Source: a bacterium (GTDB lineage: Archaea > Nanoarchaeota > Nanoarchaeia > Woesearchaeales > UBA10216). Taken from it: a stretch of 64,000 nt of DNA. The notes below the pieces were generated by a model that made no database searches, was not told the DNA's origin, and saw nothing but the letters and a program-made list of their open reading frames with translations. The DNA is taken from positions 1 to 64,000 of the forward strand of contig JAAGZO010000886.1 in assembly GCA_024206195.1 (NCBI GenBank). Direction: 5' to 3'. How positions within the stretch are numbered: position 1 is the first letter of the stretch; each line of letters opens with the position of its first letter. Below, piece after piece: positions 25,787-34,795 of this stretch. The position numbers and the translations under genes are program-made.

Positions 25787-26625
25787 AGGGATACCAACAC
25801 CAGTCCTGCAAGGACTACTAAGATAGCAATCTTTTGATGTAAAAGAATCTTTTCCTTTAATACAAACAATGCCAATAATACAGCTACTGCAGGGAATGCA
25901 GCGGATATTGTGGTTACAATTGAAACAAGATCAAATGCAAATCCAGCTCCAACAGACAGGAATGCAATGAATTCAAAGATTGCAACCAGCACTACAAGCA
26001 AAACAACATTTTTTACAGGTGAAAATATAGGTTTTGCTTTAGATAGCGCGATAGTGCTGAAGAGCAGAATCGTAACACACTTCACAAACAAGATAGGGAA
26101 AAGCCAACCAAGCTGTTTTGAGGTCATTCCAATCAAGAAAAACATAATTCCCCAGCTAATCAAAGCACCAAATGCGAACATTAATTCTTTACCAATCTTT
26201 ATTTTCTTTGATTCAAGTGAAACAGCAATTGTTCCAATGATTATCAGTACAATTCCGGCTATCTGGAAATTAGTCAGCATTTCTTTTAAGAAAATTATAC
26301 TAAATAATACAACGAGTACAGGATAGCTTGCAGCTACAGGCGCAACCAGAGATAACTTTCCAAGGGATAGGCCCTTGTAAAATGAAAGGATACCTGTTGC
26401 ACAAAAAATGCCTGCAATAATTAGTGTTAGAATTTGATCTACTGAAAACTTTGGAATATCAACAAAGAACAGCAGGGAAGCCATCATAACAAGGCTAATC
26501 AGTTGTGCCCAAAAAGCCAGAACAAAGGCTCCTGTTTTGCTGACAGCCTTTTTTGCAAAAAGGTCAGATATGCCCCAGCCGAACATCGCCGCTAATCCCA
26601 AGATGATACCAATTGAAATGCTCAT
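25783..26625 (-). CDS. EamA/DMT-family transporter
   Basis: The 280-residue integral protein has ten hydrophobic helices in two five-helix halves (EamA repeat). Typical signatures are the AAMFGWGISDLFAKKAV N-terminal helix and the VAPVAASYPVLVVLFSIIFLKE helix pair. It probably exports a metabolite such as an amino acid or sugar; the substrate cannot be inferred. It is the first gene of the operon with TatD and the COG2108 enzyme. Confidence 0.87.
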   Translation of the reverse strand: MSISIGIILGLAAMFGWGISDLFAKKAVSKTGAFVLAFWAQLISLVMMASLLFFVDIPKFSVDQILTLIIAGIFCATGILSFYKGLSLGKLSLVAPVAASYPVLVVLFSIIFLKEMLTNFQIAGIVLIIIGTIAVSLESKKIKIGKELMFAFGALISWGIMFFLIGMTSKQLGWLFPILFVKCVTILLFSTIALSKAKPIFSPVKNVVLLVVLVAIFEFIAFLSVGAGFAFDLVSIVTTISAAFPAVAVLLALFVLKEKILLHQKIAILVVLAGLVLVSL

Positions 26626-26712
26626 GGGTTGAGTGGAATTGGTGGGCTATATAAATTTATGCCAAAGGAAAACTTTAAATAGTGCCTTTCTTTCTTTTGG
26701 TGTGGTGATACT

Positions 26713-27123
26713 ATGGCAATTGTAGGATTTAACTTTACAAAAATAAATGTTGAGAAAAAAGCCCCTATTACAGGGAAGATAAGCATAGACAATAATGTTG
26801 CAATCAAGAATGTTTCTGAGATAGACCTCGCTGTTGGTGCTGCAAAGCAAAAGGGCATTCAGGTTGTTTTTGAGTTTACCTCAAAATACAAGCCGGATAT
26901 TGGCGGCATGCTCTTTTCAGGAGAAATTCTGTACATGGCAGAGCCAAAGAAGCAGGAAGAAATTCTAAAGGGATGGAAGAAGGACAAGAAGCTACCAAAG
27001 GAAGTAATGTCTGAATTGATTAATTCAGCGCTTTCCAGATGCAACATCGAAGCTTTGATCCTAAGCAGAGAAATAGCGCTGCCTCCACCAATACCTATGC
27101 CAAAGCTAACTGAGCAGGGTTAA
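26713..27123 (+). CDS. Small beta-rich protein, possibly SecB-like fold
   Basis: The 136-residue cytosolic protein has alternating strands (FNFTKINVEKK, VVFEFTSKYKP, GGMLFSGEILYM), a helical part and a Pro-rich end (LPPPIPMPKL). Order and size recall SecB-like proteins reported in some archaea, where an exported-protein or toxin-linked chaperone role is discussed. I see this as a fold-level resemblance only. GGTGAT precedes the ATG as a ribosome site. Its end overlaps the convergent HTH gene by 18 bases. Confidence 0.6.
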   Translation: MAIVGFNFTKINVEKKAPITGKISIDNNVAIKNVSEIDLAVGAAKQKGIQVVFEFTSKYKPDIGGMLFSGEILYMAEPKKQEEILKGWKKDKKLPKEVMSELINSALSRCNIEALILSREIALPPPIPMPKLTEQG

Positions 27124-28137
27124 ACAAGCAGCTTTTTGGCAGTAGAACGCATTGGTTAATGCTGCTTTGAAAATAACTGAATTTTTTGAACCTTCATTAT
27201 CTATTCTTTTTTTTGTTTCTTGTGATGTCCCTTGAACTGTTTTTCGGGATATATTAAGCATACCTGCAATTTCTCCTTGTTTATACCCTTCTGATTCCAA
27301 CCCTAATATCTCGTATCTTCTTGGGTGTAGTGCGTCCAGTCTTGATCTTTCTTCAATCAATAATTGAACTAAGTTATCTTGCGTATATTCTGGATGCGTT
27401 CCATTGTTTCTGTTAGCAATGTTAAGTAATACAGAACTATCAATTTCTCCTGTTTCTACTGCCCTTCGCATGAGATGCGCTGTATTTTTTGCACCTACTT
27501 TTTCACGTGCGTTTTTTATATCTTCTTCTGCTGTTCTTGGACTTATTATTATCTGATCAGCCATTTGCGGTACTGAATAACCCGAAGCAAGCAGTTCTAT
27601 TACTTCCTTTTCTCTTGGTGTAAACAGTTTTTTGGATTCAACAGGTTCTTCAAGGATTTCTTTTGTGTACAGTCCTTCTGTTTTTGAAAATCCAACAATC
27701 TTTTCAAGAGGAACACCTGTTATTGATGTAATGTACGTTGCAGAAGCAGCATTTGTTTCTTGTGTTGTGTTATGTATTTTTTTGTATAAGCAACTTAGAA
27801 TTCCTTCTACAGCTCTCATTGATTTTCCTGTCTCTTTGCTAATCTGCTTTGCTGTATAACCCTCTGCTTTGAGGCCCAATATATTAGCTTTTTCAGGCGG
27901 TAGTGGTTCACACCAACAGTCATCAAACAAATTATCATCCAGATAACCTTCTTGGTGAGCTTTAAGTACCATTTGTGGCGGATTTTTTGCACCTAACTTT
28001 TTTTTAGCTTCATATATGTAACTTTGGACAGTTCTTACACTTCTTATGTTTAGTTGCTTAGCTATTTCTTTTTCATAATAACCCATAGCAACATGTTTAA
28101 CAACTTCTATTTCAATAGGTTTAAGTTCAGCTTTCAA
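27106..28137 (-). CDS. Protein with four LuxR/GerE-type HTH units
   Basis: The 343-residue protein is made of four units that each look like a LuxR-type helix-turn-helix domain, at about 5-65, 79-140, 172-232 and 269-330. Units 1 and 3 are closest to the consensus (GYYEKEIAKQLNIRSVRTVQSYI; FTPREKEVIELLASGYS). Unit 2 keeps GYTAKQISKETGKSMRAVEG and unit 4 GYKQGEIAGMLNISRKTVQG. No receiver or ligand domain is present. Standard LuxR regulators have one such domain, so this may bind several sites or bridge DNA. It is monocistronic and divergent from Cdc48. Confidence 0.82.
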   Translation of the reverse strand: MKAELKPIEIEVVKHVAMGYYEKEIAKQLNIRSVRTVQSYIYEAKKKLGAKNPPQMVLKAHQEGYLDDNLFDDCWCEPLPPEKANILGLKAEGYTAKQISKETGKSMRAVEGILSCLYKKIHNTTQETNAASATYITSITGVPLEKIVGFSKTEGLYTKEILEEPVESKKLFTPREKEVIELLASGYSVPQMADQIIISPRTAEEDIKNAREKVGAKNTAHLMRRAVETGEIDSSVLLNIANRNNGTHPEYTQDNLVQLLIEERSRLDALHPRRYEILGLESEGYKQGEIAGMLNISRKTVQGTSQETKKRIDNEGSKNSVIFKAALTNAFYCQKAACLTLLS

Positions 28138-28269
28138 TTCAACCCCGTTATTAATGACTGTTCTGTAGTAACTACTTTCGTTTCAAGTTTATAAACCTTT
28201 TGTTTTTTCCTGCACTCACCGAAAACTTTATGAATATCAGAACTACACCTTTTGGGAAGGTGATTACAC

Positions 28270-30543
28270 ATGGTAGAGAAAGAGCTAAAACTAAAGGTTG
28301 CAGAAGCAATACAGGATGATGTAAATAAGGGCATAGTCAGAATAGATACTGGATTCATGACTCAAATAGGAGTAAGGCCAGGGGATATTGTTCAGATTGA
28401 AGGCGAAAGACCTACTGTCAGTATTACTGATAGAGCTTATCCTGGGGATATTGGACTTAATATAATCAGAGTTGATGGTATCATAAGAAGAAACGCCAAG
28501 ACAGGAATTGGCGAGACAGTAAAGGTATCCAAGGCAGATATTAAAGAGGCAAAAAAAGTTACTATTGCACCTGCAAGAAAGGGTGTAATGATAAGAGGTT
28601 CTTCTGATCTTTTCAAACAAGGACTGCTTGGCAGAGCCATGATGAAAGGAGACATAGTTTCTCTTGGCGGAACAACAAACAGAAAAACATCATTAAGCCA
28701 TAGTCCATTTGAAGACATATTCAGAATGCTTGATGATGATGTAATGGGCTTTGGGTTTGGAGATGTAAAGTTTATTGTTGTTGACACAACACCAAAGCAG
28801 GCAGTTATTATAACAGACACAACAGAGGTTGTGTTCAATCCAGAAGCAGTTGAGGTAGTAGAAACCGCAGCTCCAGAGGTATCCTATGAAGATATAGGAG
28901 GCCTTGGTGAAGAGATAAGCAAAGTAAGAGAGATGGTCGAGCTACCGCTAAAACATCCAGAGATATTCGAAAGACTGGGTGTTGATGCGCCAAAAGGAGT
29001 TCTGCTTCATGGACCGCCTGGAACAGGAAAAACATTGCTTGCAAAAGCAGTTGCAAATGAAACAAATTCTCATTTCTTATTGATCAATGGGCCAGAGATA
29101 ATGAGCAAATACTATGGTCAAAGCGAGCAAAACCTAAGAAAGAAGTTTGAAGAGGCGCAAAAGAATGCACCTTCAATAATATTCATTGATGAGATAGATG
29201 CAATTGCTTCAAAGAGAGAAGAGGTTCATGGAGAGGTAGAGCGAAGAGTTGTTGCACAGCTACTTGCATCAATGGATGGACTAAAAAGCAGAGGAAAGGT
29301 TGTTGTTATTGCAGCATCCAATGTTCCGAATCTTCTTGACCCTGCACTAAGAAGACCTGGAAGGTTTGACCGCGAGATAGAGATTGGTGTACCAGGAAAA
29401 GCAGGAAGACTTGATATTCTAAAGATTCATACAAGAAACATGCCTCTTGCAAAGAGTGTTAATCTAAAAGAGATAGCAAACATCACGCACGGATTTGTCG
29501 GAGCAGATCTTTCAGCACTGGCAAAAGAAGCAGCAATGATAGTCCTAAGAAAAGTACTGCCAGATTTGAAATTAAAAGAGGATGAGCCAATACCTAAAGA
29601 GCTGCTAGAGAAACTCATGATTACAAAGAAGGATTTCAGAGAGGCACTGAAGGTTGTAAGACCATCAACAATGAGAGAGGTTCTTATTGAATCTCCGAAT
29701 GTAAAATGGGAGAATGTTGGTGGACTTGGAAACGCAAAGCAGCAGCTGATCGAGGCAGTAGACTGGCCTCTGCAGCATCCAGATTCTTTCAAAAGACTTG
29801 GTGTAAAACCACCAAGAGGAATACTTATCTATGGAGCACCTGGAACAGGAAAAACGCTGCTAGCGAAAGCAGTTGCAACAGAGGCAGAAGCAAACTTCAT
29901 ACCTGTGAAAGGACCTGAACTGTTAAGCAAATGGGTTGGTGAATCAGAAAAAGCAGTAAGGGAAATATTCAAAAAAGCGAGACAATCAGCACCGACAATC
30001 ATTTTCTTTGATGAAATAGATTCATTGGCACCAAGAAGAGGCATTAGTGCGGATAGTCATGTTTCTGAAAGGGTTGTTAATCAATTGCTGACAGAGATGG
30101 ACGGCCTTGAAACAATGAATGATGTTGTTGTAATGGCAGCAACAAACAGACCTGACATGCTTGATACCGCATTATTGAGACCAGGAAGATTCGACAGATT
30201 AGTTCTAACAGCAATTCCTGATGAAAAAACAAGATTAGAAATATTCAAAGTGCACACTAAGAAGATGCCACTCAAGAACGTGACTCTTGATGCTCTTGCA
30301 AAGAAAACAGAAGGCTATGTTGGAGCAGACATAGAAGCAGTGTGCAGAGAAGCAGCAATACTTGCTTTGAGAAAAGACATAAACTCAAAGGATGTTCTGC
30401 TTAAACACTTTGATGAGGCATTAGAGATTGTAAAGCCATCTGTAACAAAGGAGATTGAGGGAAACTATAAAGAAGTAGCAGAGACATTTACACAAAAAAG
30501 AGCTAAAGGCATGAAAGAGGAGAAGCCTAGCTATATGGGATAA
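28270..30543 (+). CDS. CDC48/VCP-like AAA+ ATPase
   Basis: The 757-residue protein-unfolding ATPase has N-domain double-psi barrel and CDC48_2 parts (about 1-190), then two AAA+ modules with Walker A GPPGTGKT and GAPGTGKT, Walker [12 protein letters not shown] and [11 protein letters not shown], and arginine fingers in the [12 protein letters not shown] and LRPGRFDRL stretches. All catalytic residues are present in both rings. It extracts and unfolds substrates for the proteasome or other proteases. GGTGAT lies seven nt before the ATG. The downstream helical protein gene follows directly. Confidence 0.97.
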   Translation: MVEKELKLKVAEAIQDDVNKGIVRIDTGFMTQIGVRPGDIVQIEGERPTVSITDRAYPGDIGLNIIRVDGIIRRNAKTGIGETVKVSKADIKEAKKVTIAPARKGVMIRGSSDLFKQGLLGRAMMKGDIVSLGGTTNRKTSLSHSPFEDIFRMLDDDVMGFGFGDVKFIVVDTTPKQAVIITDTTEVVFNPEAVEVVETAAPEVSYEDIGGLGEEISKVREMVELPLKHPEIFERLGVDAPKGVLLHGPPGTGKTLLAKAVANETNSHFLLINGPEIMSKYYGQSEQNLRKKFEEAQKNAPSIIFIDEIDAIASKREEVHGEVERRVVAQLLASMDGLKSRGKVVVIAASNVPNLLDPALRRPGRFDREIEIGVPGKAGRLDILKIHTRNMPLAKSVNLKEIANITHGFVGADLSALAKEAAMIVLRKVLPDLKLKEDEPIPKELLEKLMITKKDFREALKVVRPSTMREVLIESPNVKWENVGGLGNAKQQLIEAVDWPLQHPDSFKRLGVKPPRGILIYGAPGTGKTLLAKAVATEAEANFIPVKGPELLSKWVGESEKAVREIFKKARQSAPTIIFFDEIDSLAPRRGISADSHVSERVVNQLLTEMDGLETMNDVVVMAATNRPDMLDTALLRPGRFDRLVLTAIPDEKTRLEIFKVHTKKMPLKNVTLDALAKKTEGYVGADIEAVCREAAILALRKDINSKDVLLKHFDEALEIVKPSVTKEIEGNYKEVAETFTQKRAKGMKEEKPSYMG

Positions 30544-30544
30544 A

Positions 30545-30877
30545 ATGTTTAATCCATTTTCACCAGCACACGAAAGAAAGATACGCGCACTTCATGTAAT
30601 TCTGCATAAATACCATGCAATACTTGAAGACCAGCACAGAGTCAAGGCTGCTGCACACCACTATTTAACAATAGAGGAAAGAGTGAAGCATCTTCAGGAA
30701 CACCTCAAGCACATAGAAAGAACCGAGGACAAGAAACGGGCCTTGGAACATATTAACGAACTTCTAAATGAGGAAAAAAGAGTTTCTAATGAACTACATT
30801 CTGCAATAAAAAAAGCTGCTGAAGATGAGAACGCAGAAAAGAGAGCAGCAAGGAAAGCATTGCAAGGAGCAAGATGA
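30545..30877 (+). CDS. Small helical protein between Cdc48 and GatD
   Basis: The 110-residue all-helical, very charged protein (coiled coil from about 30 to 105) is rich in His, Lys and Glu (HKYHAILEDQHRVKAAAHHY region). It starts one base after the Cdc48 stop and overlaps GatD by four bases, so it is in one transcript with both. No homologue recognised. It could be an adaptor of Cdc48, but only position supports that. Confidence 0.65.
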   Translation: MFNPFSPAHERKIRALHVILHKYHAILEDQHRVKAAAHHYLTIEERVKHLQEHLKHIERTEDKKRALEHINELLNEEKRVSNELHSAIKKAAEDENAEKRAARKALQGAR

Positions 30878-32181
30878 GTACAAAGCCAGGTGATAGAGTA
30901 GAGGTGAAAACAAAAGAGGAAACTGTTGAAGGTATCCTCATGCCAACTCCTGAGATGGAAGCAGGAACTGTGATAATCAAGCTGGATAACGGGTATAATA
31001 TTGGGATAGACGAAAAAAATGTCGAAAATATTTCTCTGATTGAACCTTACAAAGAAGCAAAGCCAAAAACAGAAAAGGGCGAGCAGAAGAAAGGGCTTCC
31101 AGTGATTTCTATTTTGCACACCGGAGGAACAATTGCTTCAAAGGTTGACTACAAAACAGGAGGAGTAATTGCAAAGTTCTCTTCTGGCGAGCTGCTTAAT
31201 CTTTTCCCAGAGCTAAAAAAGATTGCAAACATTAATTCAAGGCTTGTAGCAGGAATGCAATCAGAGATGATACGTTTTCCACATTATAATATCATTGCAA
31301 AGGAGATCAAGAAAGAGATTGACAAGGGTGTTGACGGGATAATCTTGACGCACGGCACAGATACGCTGCATTACACAAGCGCAGCACTATCATTTATTCT
31401 AGAGGACTTGTCTGTTCCAGTTATTTTAGTAGGTTCGCAAAGAAGCTCAGACAGAGGAAGTTCTGATGCAGCATTGAATCTTTTATCAGCAGCACAATTC
31501 ATAGCAAACTCTGATTTTGGCGATGTAGCAGTCTGCATGCATGAAACTGCCAGCGATACATCCTGCATGATTCTCCCTGCAACAAAGAACAGGAAGATGC
31601 ACACAAGCAGAAGGGATGCATTCAGGCCAATAAACACAACAGCAATTGCAAGAGTAGAATATCATGATAAACAGATATCATTCATAAAAAAGGATTACAA
31701 TAAAAAAGACAATACAAGAAAACTGAATCTTAAGCTGATCAATGAAAAAATTAAGGTTGGATTGCTGAAGACACACACAAACATGCTTGCAGAACAATTT
31801 TTAGCATACAAGAACTATGATGGCTTGGTTGTAGAGGGCACAGGTTTGGGTCATATTCCAAATGAAGAGATAGATGAATTCACAAAAGAGAACAAGAAAA
31901 TAAATGATGCGGTTGCAGAAATGATAAAAAACGGGCTAATTGTTGTCATGGCACCTCAAACAATCTATGGCAGACTGCAAATGAATGTCTACACTCCACA
32001 GCGTGAGATACAGCAGATTGGAGTTTTAGGGCATCTAAGCGACATGACACCTGAAACAACTTTTATCAAGCTTGCATGGCTCCTGAGCAACTACAAAAAG
32101 AGCGAAGTGAAGGAGCTCATCACAAAGAATATACGCGGCGAAATATCCGAGAGAACAGAGAAGGAAACATTTCTGATATAG
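30874..32181 (+). CDS. gatD: Glutamyl-tRNA(Gln) amidotransferase subunit D
   Basis: The 435-residue archaeal GatD releases ammonia from glutamine or asparagine and channels it to GatE, which amidates Glu-tRNA(Gln). A short N-terminal beta domain (RVEVKTKEETVEG) precedes an L-asparaginase-type fold. Catalytic threonines are in LHTGGTIAS and HGTDTLHYT, and the Lys/Asp partners are also seen. Its presence implies that Gln-tRNA is made by the indirect route. It overlaps the helical protein gene; GatE follows after 38 bases with its own TATA box. Confidence 0.96.
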   Translation: MSTKPGDRVEVKTKEETVEGILMPTPEMEAGTVIIKLDNGYNIGIDEKNVENISLIEPYKEAKPKTEKGEQKKGLPVISILHTGGTIASKVDYKTGGVIAKFSSGELLNLFPELKKIANINSRLVAGMQSEMIRFPHYNIIAKEIKKEIDKGVDGIILTHGTDTLHYTSAALSFILEDLSVPVILVGSQRSSDRGSSDAALNLLSAAQFIANSDFGDVAVCMHETASDTSCMILPATKNRKMHTSRRDAFRPINTTAIARVEYHDKQISFIKKDYNKKDNTRKLNLKLINEKIKVGLLKTHTNMLAEQFLAYKNYDGLVVEGTGLGHIPNEEIDEFTKENKKINDAVAEMIKNGLIVVMAPQTIYGRLQMNVYTPQREIQQIGVLGHLSDMTPETTFIKLAWLLSNYKKSEVKELITKNIRGEISERTEKETFLI

Positions 32182-32187
32182 AGATAA

Positions 32188-32196
32188 GCTTTAAAT
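32188..32196 (+). promoter_or_regulatory. TATA box of gatE
   Basis: A TTTAAATAA element about 28 nt before ATG 32220 gives gatE a separate, leaderless start in addition to read-through from gatD. Confidence 0.5.
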
Positions 32197-32219
32197 AACA
32201 GTTAATTCTTTCTTGTGGT

Positions 32220-34040
32220 ATGACTGATTACGAAGCATTAGGATTAAAGTGCGGTATTGAGATTCACCAGCAGATAGAGGGCAAGAAATTATTCTGCAAT
32301 TGTCCGACTCTTATCAGGGATGACCAGGCCGACATTGTAGTAAACAGACGATTAAGAGCATCTGCAGGAGAGACCGGAGAGGTAGATGTTGCTGCAGCTC
32401 ACGAAGCAAAGAAAGAGAAGTACTACATTTACAATGCTTATTCTGACACAACATGCCTTGTTGAACTGGATGCAGAGCCAATACACGCAATGAACAGAGA
32501 TGCGCTTGATGTTGCATTGCAGGTTTCGCTTCTTTTGAATGCAAAGATTGTTGACAGCATACAGGTGATGAGGAAGACTGTTGTTGATGGAAGCAACACA
32601 TCAGGTTTTCAGAGAACAGCACTTGTTGCAACAAACGGCTTTGTTGAAACAAGTAAAGGAAAGGTTACTATTCCTGCAATTTGCATAGAAGAAGAGGCTG
32701 CAAAGATAGAACAGAGAACATCAGAGTGTGATATTTACAATTTGTCAAGATTAGGAATACCGCTTGCAGAGATTGGAACCGGGCCTGACATAAGGAGCCC
32801 TGAGCAGGCAAAAGAGACTGCAGAAAAACTTGGCATGATCCTTAGAAGCACAGGAAAGGTGAAAAGAGGCTTAGGAACAATAAGACAGGATGTAAATGTT
32901 TCAATTAAAGGCGGAGAAAGAATAGAGATCAAGGGAGCACAAGAGCTAAGATTGATTCCAAAGTATGTTGAGTACGAGGTTTTGAGACAGAAAACTCTTC
33001 TTGAAATAAAAGAACAGCTTGGAAATGTTAAGCAGACAGAAAAGGTTGTTGATATCTCTGAGCTGCTGAAAGATTCAGATTCAAAAATCATCAAGAGCAC
33101 ATTTGCAAAGCAAGGAGTTGTGCTTGCAGTAAAGCTAAAGGGCTTTGCAGGATTTGTTGGCAAGGAAGTACAGCCTGGAAGAAGACTCGGAACAGAGTTC
33201 TCTGACTATGCAAAGGTCAGTGCAGGTGTAGGAGGAATATTCCACTCAGATGAGATGCCTGCTTATGGAATTACTGAAGATGATGCAAAGAAAATCAAGA
33301 AAAAGCTTGGCTGCAGTGAGAAGGATGCATTTGTAATGGTTGCAGATAAGAAAGCTAAGGCAGTTAAGGCTATTGAAGCAGTACTTCTCAGGGCAAATCT
33401 TACTTTTGAAGGGATTCCAAAAGAGGTTCGCAAGGCAAACCCTGACGGAACAACATCTTTCATGAGACCAATGCCGGGTGCTGCCAGAATGTATCCAGAA
33501 ACAGATTGTGTTGCGATAATGCCTGACATCAGCAAAGTAAAGATCCCAGAGCTTATCACAGAAAAGGCAGAGAAGTACAAGGGCCATGGACTTAGCGGAG
33601 AGCTTGCAAAGCAGCTCTCAAAGTCAAACAAAACAGAGTTCTTCGAGGGCTTGGTTGAAAAATACAAGAATGTTGACAAGGGAGTCATAGCAGCAACTTT
33701 ATTGACAACAGGAAAGGAGATAAAGAAGCGTTACAATCTTGATGCCAGCAAGCTGTCTGATGATGATTTTGAAAAGGTTATTGAGCAGCTGGACAAAAAA
33801 TCAATCTCAAAGGAAGCTGTTCTTGAAATCCTGGTTCTTGTTGCAAAAGGAGAAAAGATAGATGACTCAATAAACAAGTTCAAGAAGCTTTCTGACAAGG
33901 AACTTGAAGCAGAGATTGACAAGATAATCAAGGCAAACAAGGGTCTGCCTCCAAACGCGCTTATAGGCAAAGCAATGGGTCAATTACGAGGAAGAGCAGA
34001 CGGTAAAAGCATAGTGGAAATGCTCAAGAAAAAGGGATAA
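32220..34040 (+). CDS. gatE: Glutamyl-tRNA(Gln) amidotransferase subunit E
   Basis: The 606-residue archaeal GatE is the kinase/amidating subunit acting with GatD. GatB-like signatures are CGIEIHQQIEGKKLFC at the N-terminus, the ATP/Mg region around YSDTTCLVELDAEP, and the C-terminal YqeY-type helical tRNA-binding tail (LSDDDFEKVIEQL to AMGQLRGRADGKSIVEML). The AspRS-like insertion typical of GatE (SDYAKVSAGVGGIFHSDEMPAYG region) separates it from GatB. Length is normal. Confidence 0.96.
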   Translation: MTDYEALGLKCGIEIHQQIEGKKLFCNCPTLIRDDQADIVVNRRLRASAGETGEVDVAAAHEAKKEKYYIYNAYSDTTCLVELDAEPIHAMNRDALDVALQVSLLLNAKIVDSIQVMRKTVVDGSNTSGFQRTALVATNGFVETSKGKVTIPAICIEEEAAKIEQRTSECDIYNLSRLGIPLAEIGTGPDIRSPEQAKETAEKLGMILRSTGKVKRGLGTIRQDVNVSIKGGERIEIKGAQELRLIPKYVEYEVLRQKTLLEIKEQLGNVKQTEKVVDISELLKDSDSKIIKSTFAKQGVVLAVKLKGFAGFVGKEVQPGRRLGTEFSDYAKVSAGVGGIFHSDEMPAYGITEDDAKKIKKKLGCSEKDAFVMVADKKAKAVKAIEAVLLRANLTFEGIPKEVRKANPDGTTSFMRPMPGAARMYPETDCVAIMPDISKVKIPELITEKAEKYKGHGLSGELAKQLSKSNKTEFFEGLVEKYKNVDKGVIAATLLTTGKEIKKRYNLDASKLSDDDFEKVIEQLDKKSISKEAVLEILVLVAKGEKIDDSINKFKKLSDKELEAEIDKIIKANKGLPPNALIGKAMGQLRGRADGKSIVEMLKKKG

Positions 34041-34050
34041 TTTTATAAAT
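34041..34050 (+). promoter_or_regulatory. TATA box of tRNA-Thr(TGT)
   Basis: TTTATAAA centred 28 nt before the mature 5' end of tRNA-Thr. Confidence 0.6.
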
Positions 34051-34073
34051 CAAACTCGAATTCTTAAGTTCAC

Positions 34074-34146
34074 GCCTCCGTAGCATAGTAGCCATTGCGG
34101 CAGACTTGTAATCTGCAGGTCGTGAGTGCAACTCTCACCGGAGGCT
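34074..34146 (+). tRNA. tRNA-Thr(TGT) with atypical D and T loops
   Basis: Acceptor GCCTCCG/CGGAGGC, anticodon stem GCAGA/TCTGC with loop CTTGTAA (anticodon TGT), T-stem GTGAG/CTCAC, discriminator T. The T loop is TGCAACT, not TTCRANY, so position 55 is G. The D loop AGTAGCCA has G18-C19 instead of G18-G19. D-stem GCAT/TTGC contains a T-T mismatch. The same loop pair occurs in tRNA-Thr(CGT). Confidence 0.92.
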
Positions 34147-34154
34147 TTTATTTT

Positions 34155-34721
34155 CTAAATCAGCAAATTAAGAACCTTGGCTCCCATTGAAAGGAACATT
34201 ATGAAATTAAAGATAAGGCTTGTTATGATGTAAAAAATTGACACGCTCTTCATTTCCATGTCTCCAACTACAAAGTGGAAGCTCTGAGAAATAACAAGCT
34301 TAAAGATTGTTGCACCCATTCCAACAACAAGAATAGGAAGATGCGCGAAGTTGCCAACAAAAGCTCCAACCACACCCATTGCTATTGCGTATAGCCATGC
34401 GCTTAATCCAATGCTTTTTGCAATAATCTCAGATGCAAGCGCAGTGCTTATGCCAAAAAGGATGCCTATAACTGGGTTGTATGAAATACTAACCAGAACT
34501 GTGCAGAACGTTACCAGTTCTACTCCGATAAAAGGCATTCCAATCTTGGATCTGTATGCTGTTGAAAAGCTTGCAATAAAAAAAAGAACAACTAGCTGAA
34601 TAGCTGCCAGTACGGTTTTTGCAAAGAAAATTGAAAGAAGCACGAAAAGCGCAATGAAGAGTAATGATAGGATCTTATTTGATGAATAGAACTTCTTAAC
34701 CGTTCCAGTAAGGCGTTTCAT
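34155..34721 (-). CDS. Small polytopic membrane protein, paralogous family A, member 2
   Basis: The 188-residue protein has five to six helices and the family motif in the loop after helix 2: IGVELVTFCTVLVSISYNPVIGILFG. The matching motifs in the paralogs are FELVKLVTILSVVAYSPTVGILVG and FELVKLGAIMMTVAYNPIAGISVG. Another glycine-containing helix and a C-terminal NFIMFLSMGAKVL pair follow. It is downstream of, and in the same direction as, pyruvate kinase, but separated by 74 bases. Function unknown. Confidence 0.78.
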   Translation of the reverse strand: MKRLTGTVKKFYSSNKILSLLFIALFVLLSIFFAKTVLAAIQLVVLFFIASFSTAYRSKIGMPFIGVELVTFCTVLVSISYNPVIGILFGISTALASEIIAKSIGLSAWLYAIAMGVVGAFVGNFAHLPILVVGMGATIFKLVISQSFHFVVGDMEMKSVSIFYIITSLIFNFIMFLSMGAKVLNLLI

Positions 34722-34795
34722 GGGTCTTTTCCAGAGTTAGCAAGCCAGACTTTTAGTTTACCCCCTCCAAACAGCGGGGTTTCAAGTCAAGTATT

